Source: Brevibacillus migulae
Lineage (GTDB): Bacteria > Bacillota > Bacilli > Brevibacillales > Brevibacillaceae
Length of the DNA stretch: 64,000 nucleotides
Reading direction: 5' to 3'
NCBI RefSeq assembly: GCF_004521915.1
Contig: NZ_SDKD01000001.1
Coordinates: 248,001-312,000 of the forward strand
The notes under the pieces were generated by a model. It was not told the DNA's origin. It did not search any database and was given only the letters and a program-made list of their open reading frames with translations. Shown here in pieces: positions 42,994 through 52,316 of this stretch. Made by a program: the position numbers and the translations under genes. The number at the start of each line of letters is the position of its first letter. Positions within the stretch are counted from its first letter, which is position 1.

Positions 42994-44121
42994 GTGAACA
43001 AAAAAGTACTTTCCGTCTTATCGATTTTGACGCTGACAGGCTCCCTGTTGGCCGGCTGTGGCTCTTCCGCACCTCAGCAGCAGTCATCCAGCCCTGCGCC
43101 ATCTGGCAATACGTCAGCTGCACCGGCAGCGCAGCAGCCTCAGTTGGAAGATTCGCTTGTCATCGCTGGCAACGGCGCTACTGTCGAGAAGCTGATGAAA
43201 GATGAGATTTTCAAAAAATTTAATGAGAAATATCCTAATGTCAAATTGACCTATGTATCGGGCGTATCCACGGAGATTGTAGCGAAGGTCAAAGCGCAAA
43301 AAGGCTCCCCGCAAATTGATATGACCGTCATCGAGGGAGGCGAGCAGGAAAAAGGCCGCGTAGAAGGCTTGTGGGAAATGCTGTCCGAAGATGACATTCC
43401 AAATATGAAAAATGTGCCGAAAGACCTCGAAGTGCGTGATTTCAGCGGTGTAACCGTCAACTTCACACCGATGGGGATCTCCTATAACAGCGAAATCGTG
43501 AAAGAGAAGAACTTGCCTGTCCCTACGTCCTGGAATGATCTGGCGAAACCAGAGGTAAAAGGCCACATCACCATGACCGATATCGCGAGCAACTTCGGAC
43601 GCTCGACAACCATCATGCTGGCGTATGCCAACGGCGGTTCGGAGCAAAACATGGAGCCTGGATTCGAGAAATTGAAAACGATTGCAGGCTATATGCCAAC
43701 CTTTGCCAAGAGTGCCGCACAGCTTCAGCAAAATCTGCAAAACAAGACTGCAGCCTATACCACCTGGACCATGGCCCGCAGCTTGACGCAAAAGGAAGCA
43801 GGACTGCCTTTGGAGTTCGTATTCCCAGCTGAGGGTGGCAACGTTGTACCGAACATCGCCACCATCGTGAAAAATGCCAAACATCCGCAAGCCGCAAAAG
43901 CATTCATTGATTTCCTATTGAGTGACGAAGTGCAGACGATGTATGCCAGCAAGCTGTATTACAATCCGGCTACTGCTGTGAAGCTGCCGGATGATGTTGC
44001 GAAAAAGCTTGAATTCGACCGCAGCAAAGTCGTAATTTTCGATTTGGAAGCCGTTGGTACGCAAACCCCAGCTTGGCTGGATCGCTTTAACAAGGAAATT
44101 GCTCCACACGTAGGAAAGTAG
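42994..44121 (+). CDS. ABC transporter substrate-binding lipoprotein, PotD/AfuA type
   Basis: 375 residues from a GTG with AGGGGG upstream. Lipobox LLAGC, then a low-complexity Ser/Pro/Ala linker. The fold is that of polyamine, iron or organic-anion binders (VKLTYVSGVSTEIVAKVKAQ, NFTPMGISYNSEIV, PAEGGNVVPNIATIVKNAKHP). It is the first gene of the operon opposite IclR. The M20 peptidase at the end of the operon suggests the ligand is an acylated or peptidic compound rather than a free polyamine. Confidence 0.9.
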   Translation: MNKKVLSVLSILTLTGSLLAGCGSSAPQQQSSSPAPSGNTSAAPAAQQPQLEDSLVIAGNGATVEKLMKDEIFKKFNEKYPNVKLTYVSGVSTEIVAKVKAQKGSPQIDMTVIEGGEQEKGRVEGLWEMLSEDDIPNMKNVPKDLEVRDFSGVTVNFTPMGISYNSEIVKEKNLPVPTSWNDLAKPEVKGHITMTDIASNFGRSTTIMLAYANGGSEQNMEPGFEKLKTIAGYMPTFAKSAAQLQQNLQNKTAAYTTWTMARSLTQKEAGLPLEFVFPAEGGNVVPNIATIVKNAKHPQAAKAFIDFLLSDEVQTMYASKLYYNPATAVKLPDDVAKKLEFDRSKVVIFDLEAVGTQTPAWLDRFNKEIAPHVGK

Positions 44122-44129
44122 GTGCCACA

Positions 44130-45230
44130 TTGGAAAAGATGATCGACGTTGAACTGCGGAACATCCAGAAGAAATTCCAAAACAACATCGTGGTTCATGA
44201 CTTCAGCCTGCAGATCGAGAAAGGGGAGTTTATCTCCTTTCTTGGTCCTTCGGGATGCGGAAAGACGACCACGCTGAATATGATCGCAGGCTTTCTCGAA
44301 CCGGATGAAGGCGATCTGCTGATCAAAGGAAAACGGATGAACGGGGTCCCTCCATACAAGAGGGAGCTGGGGATGGTGTTCCAGACCTATTCGCTGTTTC
44401 CCCATATGACAGTAGCGGAAAATATCGCCTACGGCCTAAAGCTGCGGAAGCAAAGCAAGGCAGAAATGCAGGAACGTGTGCAGCGTGTGCTCGACCTGGT
44501 GAAGCTGCCGAATGTCGCTGACCGTTATCCCAAGCAGTTATCCGGCGGGCAGCGCCAACGGATTGCAATCGCTCGTGCTTTGGTTATCGAGCCATCCCTG
44601 CTGCTGTTGGACGAGCCGCTCAGCAATCTGGACGCCAAGCTGCGTGAAGAACTGCGGGATGAACTGAAGCGTCTTCATCAGGAAATCGGGGTCACGACGA
44701 TCTTTGTCACGCATGATCAGGAAGAGGCCCTGTCCTTGTCCGACCGGATTGTCGTGCTGAACCACGGCAGCGTGGAACAGATTGGCACACCGACTGAGAT
44801 TTATCACAATCCGGCTTCGGAATTCGTGCATACGTTTATCGGCAAAACCAACCGGCTGCATGGCGTTGTCACCAAAGTGGAAGGCAATCGGATGAAGGTG
44901 CAGACAGACAAGGGTTTTGTGGTAAGCGCCCTCCAACCGGCAAAAGCGGTGCAAGAAGGGCAGCGTGTCACTGTCTTTATCCGTCCGGAAAAAATCGTTC
45001 TTTCCGCAGAGACAGCGCCAGCAGGTGTCAATCAGGCGAACGGGCAGCTTATGATGACATCGTTCTTGGGGGCGTTTACAGAATGTCAGGTGCAAGCGGG
45101 CGGTGAAATCCTGGACGTGAAGGTGCAGATGTTGGAAAAGCTCGCTGGCGTTACACCAGGCAGCTCCGTCCTGTGCCAGTGGCATGAAGAGGATGTGCTT
45201 GTCATGCCGGCAGAAGGGGATCGTCTATGA
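44130..45230 (+). CDS. ABC transporter ATP-binding protein, PotA type
   Basis: 366 residues from a TTG with AGTAGGTG upstream; an ATG three codons on is an alternative. Walker A GPSGCGKTT, signature LSGGQRQR, Walker B LLLLDEPLSNLD and switch VTHDQEEAL are intact. The C-terminal TOBE domain (about 240-360) is present, as expected of PotA/FbpC. It powers the two permeases that follow, with a 4-base overlap to the first. Confidence 0.92.
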   Translation: MEKMIDVELRNIQKKFQNNIVVHDFSLQIEKGEFISFLGPSGCGKTTTLNMIAGFLEPDEGDLLIKGKRMNGVPPYKRELGMVFQTYSLFPHMTVAENIAYGLKLRKQSKAEMQERVQRVLDLVKLPNVADRYPKQLSGGQRQRIAIARALVIEPSLLLLDEPLSNLDAKLREELRDELKRLHQEIGVTTIFVTHDQEEALSLSDRIVVLNHGSVEQIGTPTEIYHNPASEFVHTFIGKTNRLHGVVTKVEGNRMKVQTDKGFVVSALQPAKAVQEGQRVTVFIRPEKIVLSAETAPAGVNQANGQLMMTSFLGAFTECQVQAGGEILDVKVQMLEKLAGVTPGSSVLCQWHEEDVLVMPAEGDRL

Positions 45231-46069
45231 ACAAAAGACTCCCCGTCCTGCTGCTAACAGCGCCCAGCATGATCATTCTGCTCGGTGTCTTTCTGCTTCC
45301 GATGCTGCTGATGTTTCTCTTAAGCTTTGAAAACGCGCAAGAGTCTTTTTCATTCGAAAACTATCTGCTGTTTGTGCAGGATCCGTTTTACGTTGAGATT
45401 TTATGGCGGACGATTCGAGTCAGTCTGTGGACGGTGCTGACCACGCTGGTGCTGGCTTTTCCGGTGGCGATGTACATGGCTCAAGCTACGGGAAAAATGC
45501 GGGGAATCATCACGATGCTCATCCTGGCTCCGCACTTGATCTCGGTCGTGATTCGCAACTTTGGCTGGGTGGTCGTGCTGGGCGAGGGCGGTTGGATCAA
45601 TCAAATGCTGCTCTCGCTTGGCATTATCGATGAACCGCTGCGGCTGCTGTACAACGAACTGGGAGTCGTGATCGGTCTGACAGACTCTTTTATCGCCTAT
45701 ATGGTGCTCGCGATCGCGACCAGCTTGTACGCGATCGACCCCTCCTTGTCCAAGGCGGCCTCAATATTGGGGGCATCGCGGGTGCGGACGTTCTTCACCG
45801 TCACTCTGCCGCTGTGTGTGCCCGGTATTTTTGCTGGGGTCACACTGGTTTTTTCGCTGTCGATGAGCGCATTTGTCACACCGGCACTCATGGGGGGAAC
45901 CTCTGTGAAGGTGCTCCCGGTGATCGCCTATGAACAAATCATGTCGACACTGAACTGGCCGTTAGGTGCGGCACTGGCCTTTCTGCTGCTTGGCAGTACG
46001 ATCTTGCTTGTTTCCGCGTTTACGAAAATCGTGGAGACGAAGCGGTATAAAGAGGTGTTTGCATCATGA
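45227..46069 (+). CDS. ABC transporter permease, PotB type
   Basis: 280 residues, six membrane segments; EAA loop DPSLSKAASILGASRVRTFFTVTLPLCVPGIFAG. The ATG overlaps the end of the ATPase gene, and the stop overlaps the next permease (ATGA), so translation is coupled. Matches the PotB branch. Confidence 0.92.
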   Translation: MNKRLPVLLLTAPSMIILLGVFLLPMLLMFLLSFENAQESFSFENYLLFVQDPFYVEILWRTIRVSLWTVLTTLVLAFPVAMYMAQATGKMRGIITMLILAPHLISVVIRNFGWVVVLGEGGWINQMLLSLGIIDEPLRLLYNELGVVIGLTDSFIAYMVLAIATSLYAIDPSLSKAASILGASRVRTFFTVTLPLCVPGIFAGVTLVFSLSMSAFVTPALMGGTSVKVLPVIAYEQIMSTLNWPLGAALAFLLLGSTILLVSAFTKIVETKRYKEVFAS

Positions 46070-46866
46070 AAAAGATCAACATCCTCGCCGTGATTACGTG
46101 GATCGTACTGATTCTGGTCAATCTTCCGTTTCTGGTGATCATTCCAAGCTCCTTTACTGCAGCAGGCTTTCTGTCTTTTCCGCCGGAAGGGTTTTCCTGG
46201 CAATGGTACACCATGATTCTGGAGCGGCCTGAGTTTATCGATTCCTTGATCTTTAGTCTGGAGCTTGCCGCCGTGACGGCTGTGCTGGCTACGATTCTAG
46301 GGACGCTGGCAGCCATGGCGCTGCACCGTTACAAGTTTCGCGGAAGCGGGATCATCAACAGCCTGCTGCTGTCGCCGCTGACGGTGCCGTCCCTGATCAT
46401 CGGGATCTCTGCATTGCTCTTTTTTACGAAGATCGGGATTGCCGGCACCTTCACGGGGCTGCTCTTGGCCCATGCGCTGATCTCGATCCCGTACGTGGTG
46501 CGATTGGTGCTGACAGGCTTGAGCACGTTTGACTACACCTTGGAAAAAGCGGGGTTTATGCTCGGGGCCAATCCGCTGCGCGTATTCTGGGATATCACAC
46601 TGCCGCTGCTGCGCCCTGCAATCGTCTCGGGCATGATTTTTTCGTTCCTGACATCGTTTGACAATGTGACGGTTTCCTTGTTCTTAGTCGCTCCGGATAC
46701 AACGACACTGCCTTTGGCGATCTTCAGCTACATGCAGGAAACATTGGATCCATTGGTGGCTTCCATCTCAACGGTAGTGATCCTCCTGAGTCTGGTCTTT
46801 ATCATTCTGCTGGAAAAAGTATACGGACTCGAGCGACTGTTCGGCCTGAACTCGCAATCACATTAA
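46066..46866 (+). CDS. ABC transporter permease, PotC type
   Basis: 266 residues, six membrane segments; EAA loop DYTLEKAGFMLGANPLRVFWDITLPLLRPAIVSG. Matches the PotC branch and completes the importer with the upstream permease. Confidence 0.92.
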   Translation: MKKINILAVITWIVLILVNLPFLVIIPSSFTAAGFLSFPPEGFSWQWYTMILERPEFIDSLIFSLELAAVTAVLATILGTLAAMALHRYKFRGSGIINSLLLSPLTVPSLIIGISALLFFTKIGIAGTFTGLLLAHALISIPYVVRLVLTGLSTFDYTLEKAGFMLGANPLRVFWDITLPLLRPAIVSGMIFSFLTSFDNVTVSLFLVAPDTTTLPLAIFSYMQETLDPLVASISTVVILLSLVFIILLEKVYGLERLFGLNSQSH

Positions 46867-46884
46867 TGGAGATGACGCACCAAC

Positions 46885-48024
46885 ATGGCAATGGATATCC
46901 AAATCGAAGAAGAACAGATCAAGCATTTGCTGCAGCTGCTTGAGCAATGCGTCAATATGGACTCTCCATCAAAAGACAAACAGCTGGGTGACCGCATGGC
47001 CGATTGGTTTGCCAAACAGTTTGCCGCGCTCACAGGCGGGACCGTGGAGCGAATCCCCAATGCCACCTATGGGGATCAGCTCCGCTGCGTAATCGGAACG
47101 GGACCCAGACGAATCCTGATCCTCGGTCATTATGATACGGTCTGGAAGGAGGGGGAGGCGAGTAAGCGTCCCTTCTCCATGAAAGATGGCAGGGCATACG
47201 GACCCGGTGTCTATGATATGAAGGCAGGTGTCCTGCAGGCAATCTTCGCTCTCCGACTGTTGAAGGAAAAGGGGAGATTGCCGGCTGACAAGCAAATCGT
47301 GCTGCTGCTGAATTCGGATGAAGAGATCGGCAGTCCGACATCGCGGGCGGTGATCGAGCGGGAAGCGGAGCGAGCGGAAGCGGCCTTTGTGCTGGAGCCG
47401 CCGACGGAACCGACAGGAGCGCTCAAGACCTGGCGAAAAGGCAGCGCCCATTTCATTCTGGTCGTCGAAGGGATTTCCGCACATGCCGGAGTGGATCCGC
47501 AAAAGGGGGTATCCGCGATCGAGGAGCTCTCGCGGCAGATCCAATACTTGCACGCACTGACGGATTTTGAAAAGGGGACAACAGTGAATGTCGGTGTGAT
47601 CAAAGGCGGGATCGGGGCCAATGTGATCGCGGATCATGCGGAAGCGGAGGTCGATGTGCGGATCATGACACTCCAAGAAGCCCAGCGCATCGAAGCGTTG
47701 ATTCGCGGGCTGAAGCCGACGTTGCCAGGCACGAAGCTGACCGTCACCGGCGGCATTCGCAGACCGCCGATGCAGCGAACCGAGGCGACAGGCAAGCTGT
47801 TTGCTTTGGCCCAGCGCATCGCATGGGAAGAGCTCGGAATGGATCTGAGGGAATCCGGTACAGGCGGTGTTAGTGACGGGAATTTCGCGGCTGCCCGCGG
47901 CGTCCCTACACTCGATGGTCTCGGCGCCCAAGGAGCTTTTGCTCATTCACCGCAAGAGAACATAGAGCTGTCCAGTATCCCTAGCCGCATTTCGTTATTG
48001 GCTAGATTGCTGGAAGAATGTTAA
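46885..48024 (+). CDS. M20 family metallopeptidase, CPG2-like
   Basis: 379 residues. Di-zinc site: His82 and Asp84 (LGHYDTVW), Asp111 (GPGVYDMKAG), Glu146/147 (NSDEEIGS), Glu172-region and a C-terminal His (AFAHSPQENIEL). The dimerisation domain (KGSAHFILVVEGISAHAGVDPQKG) is typical of glutamate carboxypeptidase and related deacylases. No signal peptide, so it acts in the cytoplasm on material brought in by the upstream importer, releasing an amino acid from an N-acyl or peptidyl conjugate. Substrate not known. Confidence 0.9.
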   Translation: MAMDIQIEEEQIKHLLQLLEQCVNMDSPSKDKQLGDRMADWFAKQFAALTGGTVERIPNATYGDQLRCVIGTGPRRILILGHYDTVWKEGEASKRPFSMKDGRAYGPGVYDMKAGVLQAIFALRLLKEKGRLPADKQIVLLLNSDEEIGSPTSRAVIEREAERAEAAFVLEPPTEPTGALKTWRKGSAHFILVVEGISAHAGVDPQKGVSAIEELSRQIQYLHALTDFEKGTTVNVGVIKGGIGANVIADHAEAEVDVRIMTLQEAQRIEALIRGLKPTLPGTKLTVTGGIRRPPMQRTEATGKLFALAQRIAWEELGMDLRESGTGGVSDGNFAAARGVPTLDGLGAQGAFAHSPQENIELSSIPSRISLLARLLEEC

Positions 48025-48042
48025 GAAAGGCTTCAAAAGAGA

Positions 48043-48076
48043 GGGTCAACCAGTTTTTTTACTGGCTGACCCTTTT
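48043..48076. terminator. Terminator of the importer-peptidase operon
   Basis: GGGTCAACCAGT (48043-48054) pairs with ACTGGCTGACCC (48061-48072) with one bulge and is followed by TTTT. Confidence 0.8.
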
Positions 48077-48100
48077 CATTTTGATGAGCGTATTTGCCTA

Positions 48101-50242
48101 TTAAAACGGCAGCTCAGCAATCACCCGCGTCCCGGATGGCTGTAGATGATCTATGGTACAAGTCCCGCCCAATTCTGCTGCCCTCTCGCGAATAGAAAAC
48201 AATCCGATCGTTTCCTTTGGGGAGTGCTTTGACTGGGCGCCAGACCCGTTATCGGTTACGGTGATTAATAACCGTTGAGTGGAAGAGATCTCCAGCCGCA
48301 CGACGCAATGCAGCGCCGGAGCATGATGTACAACACTAGACAAGGCTTCCGTGACGATCCGGAAAGCTGCAACCTCTACAGCGGCTGGAAGGGGAGGAAG
48401 CTGCTGTGGTGTGACCAAATTGATCTTCGGCGTATGGGAACTTTCACGGTTATCAAACCGATTAGGAGTATTGCACAGCTCATGGATGCGTTCCTGGATG
48501 GCTCCGATTAACCCCAGCTCGTCGAGGGATGGGGGGCGTAAATCATGAACGAGCGTACGAATCTCGTCTACCATGGCACGGATCATGCTGCGAAAATCAC
48601 TCAAGATTTCTACAGCAGTGTCTGGCGCTTCTCTCAAATACGATTCGGCCAGATCCACGCTTTTGGCAATATCAGCCAATCTCGGCGTAAGCTCATTATG
48701 GAGATTACGCCGTATTTCCCTTCGTTCCTCTTCACGTGCGTGAATCATTTTCTCACGCGAGTTTTGCAAATCCTCCGTCAGCAATCGGAGGCCTAGGGTC
48801 ATGTTGACATTCTGGACAATGGGGCCAGCTTGTTGGAGCAGCACCGAGAGGAGTTTACCATCTTCTTTCGTAAATTGTTCTCCGCTTGAACGCGGAGATG
48901 CATAGATCGTGCCCACCGCATTGCCGCGATGAATGATCGGAAAGGACATCACATCGTCTGTTGGTTCACCTGCTGATGAGGCCAGCGTGTCCTGACCGTT
49001 TACATCGATTTCGATGGCGGTAAAGGGCAGTCGAAGAGCATCCTTGATTGTGTATACAACGACATCCAACATGGCTCTTGGCTCAATGGGCTTTACCAGT
49101 TGATCCCCCAGATCCGCCAGAACAGCGTAAGGATCGTCATGCCTTCCTTTCATCAGCCGATTGACCACTCGCTGCAAACGCTCTTTCATCGGAGAAAAGA
49201 GTACGGCGATGAGACCGGTCACGATCAAAGAGATGAAAATGTTGTCCTGTGTTTGGAACAAGCGGCTGAGATACTGAACAGATAAGGTATAAATTGCAAT
49301 GATGCAAACAGAGAGGACAGTATAGACGATGGTTCGTTTGACGATCGGATCGATTTGCCATAATCGGTGGCGGAGGATGGCAAACGATAAGGTCAACGGG
49401 ATGATTGACATAATCGAATAAAGAAGCACATTTAAAATTGCATACCATAACGGTCGCCATGCAAAAGCCGGATCAAAGAGGACACTCAATCCCGTCCAAC
49501 AGAAAATGACAATGGCAACGCCATAAACTACCCATTTGGTCTGTTGGCGCTGTTCCGGGGTGGACATTTTTCGGTAGCGGGATATCTGCGTATAAGTGAG
49601 CAGAGACAAAGCGATTAGCAGAACAACTTCCTTGATGGATACCACCCATACATTTCCATTTATTTCCGCAGGGAGCAGGTTGCTGATGACAAATAATGAA
49701 CAGGTTAGAAAAGTGATCTTCGTGATCCACCCCCGTTCAAAGGAGCCGTATGGGAATAAGAAAAAAAACAAGAAAAAGGTAGTCCAGCCAAGGGCTGATA
49801 CGAGTTGATTGATTAGGTTCAACATCGGATGTCCAATCGATGCCACCCAGGTCAGCATCGGAAAGACAGTTCCAAACGAGATCAGCATGAGTGCCGCCAA
49901 GAGGCCAAGTGGTTCACGACGGCATTTGAAGAGAAGGATGGTAGCCGCCAGATAATAGATTGCGACGAGTGTGCAGTCGATTGCGACGAAAAGAAGAGCA
50001 TAGCTTTCAGGGGTCAAACCATCCGCTGCCAATTGATTCACGGTAGTAGGCGGATAGTAAGGAGAGCAAGCCTTACCGATGCAGTTTTGCAATAATGAAT
50101 CATAATAGCTTGGTATGCGTTGGAAAAAGAAAAACGCGATGAGCACGCATAGTGTGATGACGACGATCTGATAAGACAGCATATGACGGGTGATCGAACC
50201 CGATAAAGAAGGAGGGGCATCTCCAATTTCCGGTATTGCCAT
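48101..50242 (-). CDS. Orphan membrane histidine kinase, HisKA_3 type
   Basis: 713 residues from the ATG at 50242 (AAAGGACG upstream). Eight or nine N-terminal membrane helices with a short extracytoplasmic loop containing two cysteines (NCIGKACSPYYPP), then a GAF-like region, a coiled-coil and the HisKA_3 dimerisation domain with phospho-acceptor His515 (EERREIRRNLHNEL). The ATPase domain keeps G1 (VTDNGSG) and G2 (IGLFSIRERA), but the N-box Asn is replaced by Ser636 (EALSSVVHHA), so catalysis may be weak. The topology recalls ComP-type quorum sensors. No response regulator is nearby. Confidence 0.8.
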   Translation of the reverse strand: MAIPEIGDAPPSLSGSITRHMLSYQIVVITLCVLIAFFFFQRIPSYYDSLLQNCIGKACSPYYPPTTVNQLAADGLTPESYALLFVAIDCTLVAIYYLAATILLFKCRREPLGLLAALMLISFGTVFPMLTWVASIGHPMLNLINQLVSALGWTTFFLFFFLFPYGSFERGWITKITFLTCSLFVISNLLPAEINGNVWVVSIKEVVLLIALSLLTYTQISRYRKMSTPEQRQQTKWVVYGVAIVIFCWTGLSVLFDPAFAWRPLWYAILNVLLYSIMSIIPLTLSFAILRHRLWQIDPIVKRTIVYTVLSVCIIAIYTLSVQYLSRLFQTQDNIFISLIVTGLIAVLFSPMKERLQRVVNRLMKGRHDDPYAVLADLGDQLVKPIEPRAMLDVVVYTIKDALRLPFTAIEIDVNGQDTLASSAGEPTDDVMSFPIIHRGNAVGTIYASPRSSGEQFTKEDGKLLSVLLQQAGPIVQNVNMTLGLRLLTEDLQNSREKMIHAREEERREIRRNLHNELTPRLADIAKSVDLAESYLREAPDTAVEILSDFRSMIRAMVDEIRTLVHDLRPPSLDELGLIGAIQERIHELCNTPNRFDNRESSHTPKINLVTPQQLPPLPAAVEVAAFRIVTEALSSVVHHAPALHCVVRLEISSTQRLLITVTDNGSGAQSKHSPKETIGLFSIRERAAELGGTCTIDHLQPSGTRVIAELPF

Positions 50243-50462
50243 GGTATTCGTCCTTTCAAGTTGGTGGAGAGCGATACTTTCAATTACCAAAATATTATAT
50301 CAATAGAATGCGATCACTTGAATATGGACCTGCACAAACATGTAGAATGCTGAATTCGAATTTTCCTATGGTTCCCATCGATATCATCCGCTTTTTCGAA
50401 AGAAGGCGCTGCTCTATAATGATGTTCATATTGCTGCAAGTAAGAATAAGGAGCGGGTAAAG

Positions 50463-51020
50463 ATGTCGATAGCGGTCATTTACGGAGGAACCCGGCCAAA
50501 TGGGAATACCGAGTATCTTGCCGAGCGTGCGGTAAAGGGGCTGGAAGCGGAGCGTATTATTTTGAAGGATTACACGATTCGTCCTATAGAGGACCTTCGG
50601 CACAGTGAACAGGGGTTTCAGCCGGTCGATGATGATTACGAAGCGGTCATTGACCGTATGTTGGCGCATGACACCATCATTTTTGCTACTCCGATTTATT
50701 GGTACGGCATGTCGGGACTGATGAAAAACTTTATCGATCGCTGGTCGCAGACATTGCGTGATGAAAAACGGCCGCACTTCCGAGAAAAGATGGCCGCCAA
50801 AACCGCCTATGTGATTGCAGTAGGAGGGGATGATGACTCGCACCTGAAAGGCCTGCCTCTGATTCAACAGTTTCAGCATATTTTCGGTTTCTTTGGGACG
50901 CGATATGACGGATATATTTTAGGGAAAGGGAACCGGCCTGGGGATGTCAGGAAGGATCAGCGAGCATTGTTGTTGGCGGAGCAGCTGCGGGAGAAATTGA
51001 GTCTCGCTGGCGAAAAGTAA
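50463..51020 (+). CDS. NADPH-dependent FMN reductase / flavodoxin-like protein
   Basis: 185 residues. Flavodoxin-like fold with the FMN-phosphate loop near the N-terminus (YGGTRPNGNTEYLAERAV) and the flavin-contact loop ATPIYWYGMSGLMKNFIDRW. It probably reduces FMN or a quinone with NADPH. AAGGAGCGG precedes the ATG. Monocistronic. Confidence 0.88.
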   Translation: MSIAVIYGGTRPNGNTEYLAERAVKGLEAERIILKDYTIRPIEDLRHSEQGFQPVDDDYEAVIDRMLAHDTIIFATPIYWYGMSGLMKNFIDRWSQTLRDEKRPHFREKMAAKTAYVIAVGGDDDSHLKGLPLIQQFQHIFGFFGTRYDGYILGKGNRPGDVRKDQRALLLAEQLREKLSLAGEK

Positions 51021-51026
51021 AAAGGA

Positions 51027-51067
51027 ACAAGCTGACAGTCCTTTATCGGGATGTCAGCTTGTTTTTT
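51027..51067 (+). terminator. Terminator of the FMN reductase gene
   Basis: ACAAGCTGACA (51027-51037) pairs perfectly with TGTCAGCTTGT (51052-51062), then six T. Confidence 0.9.
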
Positions 51068-51171
51068 GCGTTAAAATTCATGTGAATGAAGTGATTTGTC
51101 TTATATCAAAGCTCCAGGGTCAACAGTAAAGGTAGATGGTTGCTGGGGAATGAGAGAATCGAAATAAAAAC

Positions 51172-51214
51172 GCCAAAACCTACTGGGGTGAAGCGAAGTG
51201 AGGTAGGTTTTGGC
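51172..51214 (-). terminator. Hairpin with minus-strand T-run
   Basis: GCCAAAACCTAC (51172-51183) pairs perfectly with GTAGGTTTTGGC (51203-51214). On the minus strand it is followed by GTTTTTATTT, so it would terminate a leftward transcript, perhaps a small RNA or read-through from the globin operon. Confidence 0.5.
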
Positions 51215-51244
51215 TAGCGGTGCTCATGTGGATATTGTATTCTT

Positions 51245-51266
51245 ATTCATTCATTCATTCATTCAT
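51245..51266. repeat. ATTC tetranucleotide tract
   Basis: Five tandem ATTC units. It lies in non-coding DNA, so any length variation would not shift a reading frame. Confidence 0.7.
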
Positions 51267-51560
51267 CGTACAAGTTCAACCTTCATCGTTAACAATCAGA
51301 TTCCCCAACAATAACCAACAAAATGAACAGGACCAGGATTAAAACAAAATCATCACAGTTTTTGAAAAGACCCATTGCGTTTCAGCCCCTTGTAATAATT
51401 TCGGTAGGTACATTACACACTATGAGAAGCCTATAAGATGCTCTTTAGGTAAGAGACTAATTCTTAAAAATAAAGGCAAATACACAATATTGCCCGTAAT
51501 ATTCGCTTCGGTTTTTTTTATTGGCAAGCCTTGAGGAATACCGCCCACCGCCCGAAACGC

Positions 51561-51607
51561 AAAAAAGCTGTCTTGGAATCAGCTTCATGACCCCTAGACA
51601 GCTTTTT
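51561..51607. terminator. Terminator of the globin operon
   Basis: AAAGCTGTCT (51564-51573) pairs with AGACAGCTTT (51596-51605). On the minus strand a run of T follows, so it ends the globin transcript; the plus strand also has a T-run. Confidence 0.8.
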
Positions 51608-51619
51608 ATTGTGCCCGAT

Positions 51620-51985
51620 TTACTTGTACAAAATATCATCTTTCAATGTCGCGACTTTGGCTAATGCTGCGTTTATATCCTCTTGTCCGATATTATGACG
51701 GCGAAGCGCTTCGGTCAGATGATCGACAATCGCTTGGAAATGATTTTCCTGCAGATTCATTCCGGTATGTACTTTCGCCATAGAACCGCCTGTATATTGA
51801 TTGGGACCACCCAGAGCGAAGCTGATAAATTTTGTCTGATGCTTGCGCTGCTTTTCCATATCGGTGTTTTCAAAGAAATGATTCACGGTCGGATCAGCCA
51901 GGATGAGATCGTAAAAAGTATCGACGACTTTGCTGATCGCCTCCTCGCCACCCAATTTTTCGTAAAGAGATGTTTGCGTAGGCAT
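51620..51985 (-). CDS. glbN: Group I truncated hemoglobin
   Basis: 121 residues from the ATG at 51985 (AAAGGAAG upstream). Features of the trHbN group: the double-Gly LYEKLGGEEAI at the start, B10 Tyr25 (FYDLILADP), FALGGPNQYTGG, and the proximal heme ligand His73 (AKVHTGMNLQENHF). Group I globins oxidise nitric oxide to nitrate or bind oxygen. It is the last gene of a three-gene leftward operon with an Fnr-type box at its promoter, which fits a role in detoxifying NO produced when nitrate or nitrite is respired. Confidence 0.92.
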   Translation of the reverse strand: MPTQTSLYEKLGGEEAISKVVDTFYDLILADPTVNHFFENTDMEKQRKHQTKFISFALGGPNQYTGGSMAKVHTGMNLQENHFQAIVDHLTEALRRHNIGQEDINAALAKVATLKDDILYK

Positions 51986-52033
51986 GGTAAAACTTCCTTT
52001 CCCCATTCGTAGTTGTCGGTGTCAAAAAACGAC

Positions 52034-52267
52034 TCATTGCATGCGTTTGATTTCATCCAGCAGCTGCTGTGTCCGCTTGGCATTCCCTTCCGCAAAATTT
52101 TGCAGACGGACTTTCAAGTCTTCATTGTCGTGGATTCGATCGGCTGTAATCAGATAGGTGCGCATCAACTCATTTTCCATGCTCAGCGATGCTTTCAAGG
52201 TTTCGAGCAAGACAGTCGGTTCGATGGTTCGCTGTGGATCAGCCTGATGATCGACTTGGTGGCTCAC
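52034..52267 (-). CDS. Small helical protein of unknown function
   Basis: 77 residues from a GTG with AGGGAGGGAG upstream. After a charged start it is predicted nearly all helical, as a two-helix hairpin (LLETLKASLSMENELMRTYLITADRI and LKVRLQNFAEGNAKRTQQLLDEI), reminiscent of half a ferritin-like bundle with Glu and His residues, but no full metal motif. It lies between the globin and another small gene, spaced about 50 bases from each, in the Fnr-boxed operon. Function unknown. Confidence 0.7.
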   Translation of the reverse strand: MSHQVDHQADPQRTIEPTVLLETLKASLSMENELMRTYLITADRIHDNEDLKVRLQNFAEGNAKRTQQLLDEIKRMQ

Positions 52268-52316
52268 GATGCTCCCTCCCTCTCAATAGTAGGAGTGTGC
52301 CACGGCTAGAAGGCCA

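Larger units (their letters stand above)
51068..51560. other. Intergenic stretch, no gene seen
   Basis: About 490 bases without a supported ORF. It holds a perfect 12-bp hairpin (51172-51214) and a tetranucleotide tract (51245-51266). The rest is AT-rich and shows nothing I can name. Confidence 0.6.

Noticed and set aside
51245..51266. ATTC repeat as a phase-variation switch
   Set aside because: It is not in a coding region and not between a recognisable -35 and -10, so slippage would have no obvious effect.
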